DNA from: an uncultured Erysipelotrichaceae bacterium
Lineage (GTDB): Bacteria > Bacillota_I > Bacilli_A > Erysipelotrichales > Erysipelotrichaceae
Assembly (NCBI GenBank): GCA_937902945.1
Contig: CALEMD010000250.1
Span: 1-6,531 of the forward strand
Direction of reading: 5' to 3'
Length of the DNA stretch: 6,531 bases
In this document: positions 6,069 to 6,531 of the stretch, piece after piece
Layout: the number at the start of each line of letters is the position of its first letter
Numbering within the stretch: position 1 is the stretch's first letter
Notes under the pieces: generated by a model
What the model saw: only the letters and a program-made list of their open reading frames with translations
Told to the model about the DNA's origin: nothing
Databases searched by the model: none
Translations under genes and position numbers: made by a program

Positions 6069-6531
6069 ATGGAAGCGGAAAGAATTACATCGGTTCAGAA
6101 TGCGCATATCAAGAAGCTATGCCGCCTGCATCAGAAAAAGGAACGCGATGAGGCGGGACAGTTTCTGATAGAAGGCGAGCATCTGATTCAGGAAGCACTG
6201 AAAGCGAACATTATAGAAGAGATACTCTATGATGAAGACTGTCCATTTGATTTTGAAAATGTGACACCGGTCACAGAGAATGTAATGGCAAAGCTCAGCA
6301 GCAATATTTCTGCAGTGCACTGCATTGCTGTATGCCGGAAACTGCATCTGTCTATGCAGGATGCGCATCGCATTCTGATTCTTGATGACATACAGGATCC
6401 TGGCAACCTTGGCACACTGATCCGCACAGCGGTGTCCTTCCGCTTTGATGGAATATACTGCAGTGAGAAGACAGTGGATCTCTATAATGAGAAGGTAATC
6501 CGTTCAACCCAGGGTGCATTGTTTGCAATCC
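6069..6531 (+). CDS. SpoU/TrmH-family RNA methyltransferase (3' end cut off)
   Basis: The frame runs open to the window edge, with 154 complete codons visible. The ATG is 2 bases after the previous stop. Only a weak purine stretch (AGAAAG) precedes it, so translation probably depends on the upstream gene. The N-terminus ERITSVQNAHIKKL (4-17) followed by GQFLIEGEHLI (30-40) is the typical start of the RlmB/TsnR/YsgA-type SpoU family and contains the small substrate-binding domain. The first knot motif is DDIQDPGNLGTLIRTA (106-121, with N113, G115 and R119), and STQGALF (146-152) begins the second. Motif 3, which carries further S-adenosylmethionine-binding residues, lies beyond the edge. It should methylate a ribose 2'-hydroxyl, probably in rRNA, but the target is not determinable. 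It belongs to a different subfamily from the gene at 3597-4325. Confidence 0.87.
   Translation, partial: MEAERITSVQNAHIKKLCRLHQKKERDEAGQFLIEGEHLIQEALKANIIEEILYDEDCPFDFENVTPVTENVMAKLSSNISAVHCIAVCRKLHLSMQDAHRILILDDIQDPGNLGTLIRTAVSFRFDGIYCSEKTVDLYNEKVIRSTQGALFAI

Overview
The window is seven genes packed head to tail on the + strand, with almost no non-coding DNA. Both ends cut through a gene. The organism looks like a low-to-mid GC Firmicute. The clues are strong AAGGAG-type ribosome binding sites, frequent ATA and AGA codons, a split short-plus-long U32 pair as in Bacillus (TrhP1/TrhP2), and an extended -10 promoter. An Erysipelotrichia-like gut lineage is my guess, but the sequence alone does not fix it.

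Layout. Bases 1-1502 hold two tandem RimK-like ATP-grasp ligases that overlap by 4 bases; the first lacks its N-terminus. Bases 1523-3606 hold two U32-family proteins that also overlap by 4 bases. They match the pair that makes 5-hydroxyuridine at the tRNA wobble position. Bases 3597-4325 hold a SpoU/TrmH-type RNA methyltransferase that overlaps the second U32 gene by 10 bases. A 46-base gap follows, with a good extended -10 promoter, a dyad symmetry and a strong ribosome binding site. Bases 4372-6066 encode a 564-residue protein with a phosphoenolpyruvate-carboxykinase-like nucleotide-binding core but divergent signature motifs. From base 6069 to the window edge is the start of a second, unrelated-looking SpoU/TrmH methyltransferase.

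How the genes may work together. Four of the seven are RNA-modification genes (two U32, two SpoU). Overlaps and minimal gaps from 1 to 4325 suggest one transcript, with a second start before the PEPCK-like gene. The roles of the ATP-grasp pair and the PEPCK-like protein are unknown. They are the least explained parts of the window, and the PEPCK-like protein is the best candidate for undescribed biology. I saw no mobile elements, CRISPR arrays, tRNA or rRNA genes, or convincing terminators. No stretch over 300 bases lacks a gene; the largest gap is 46 bases.
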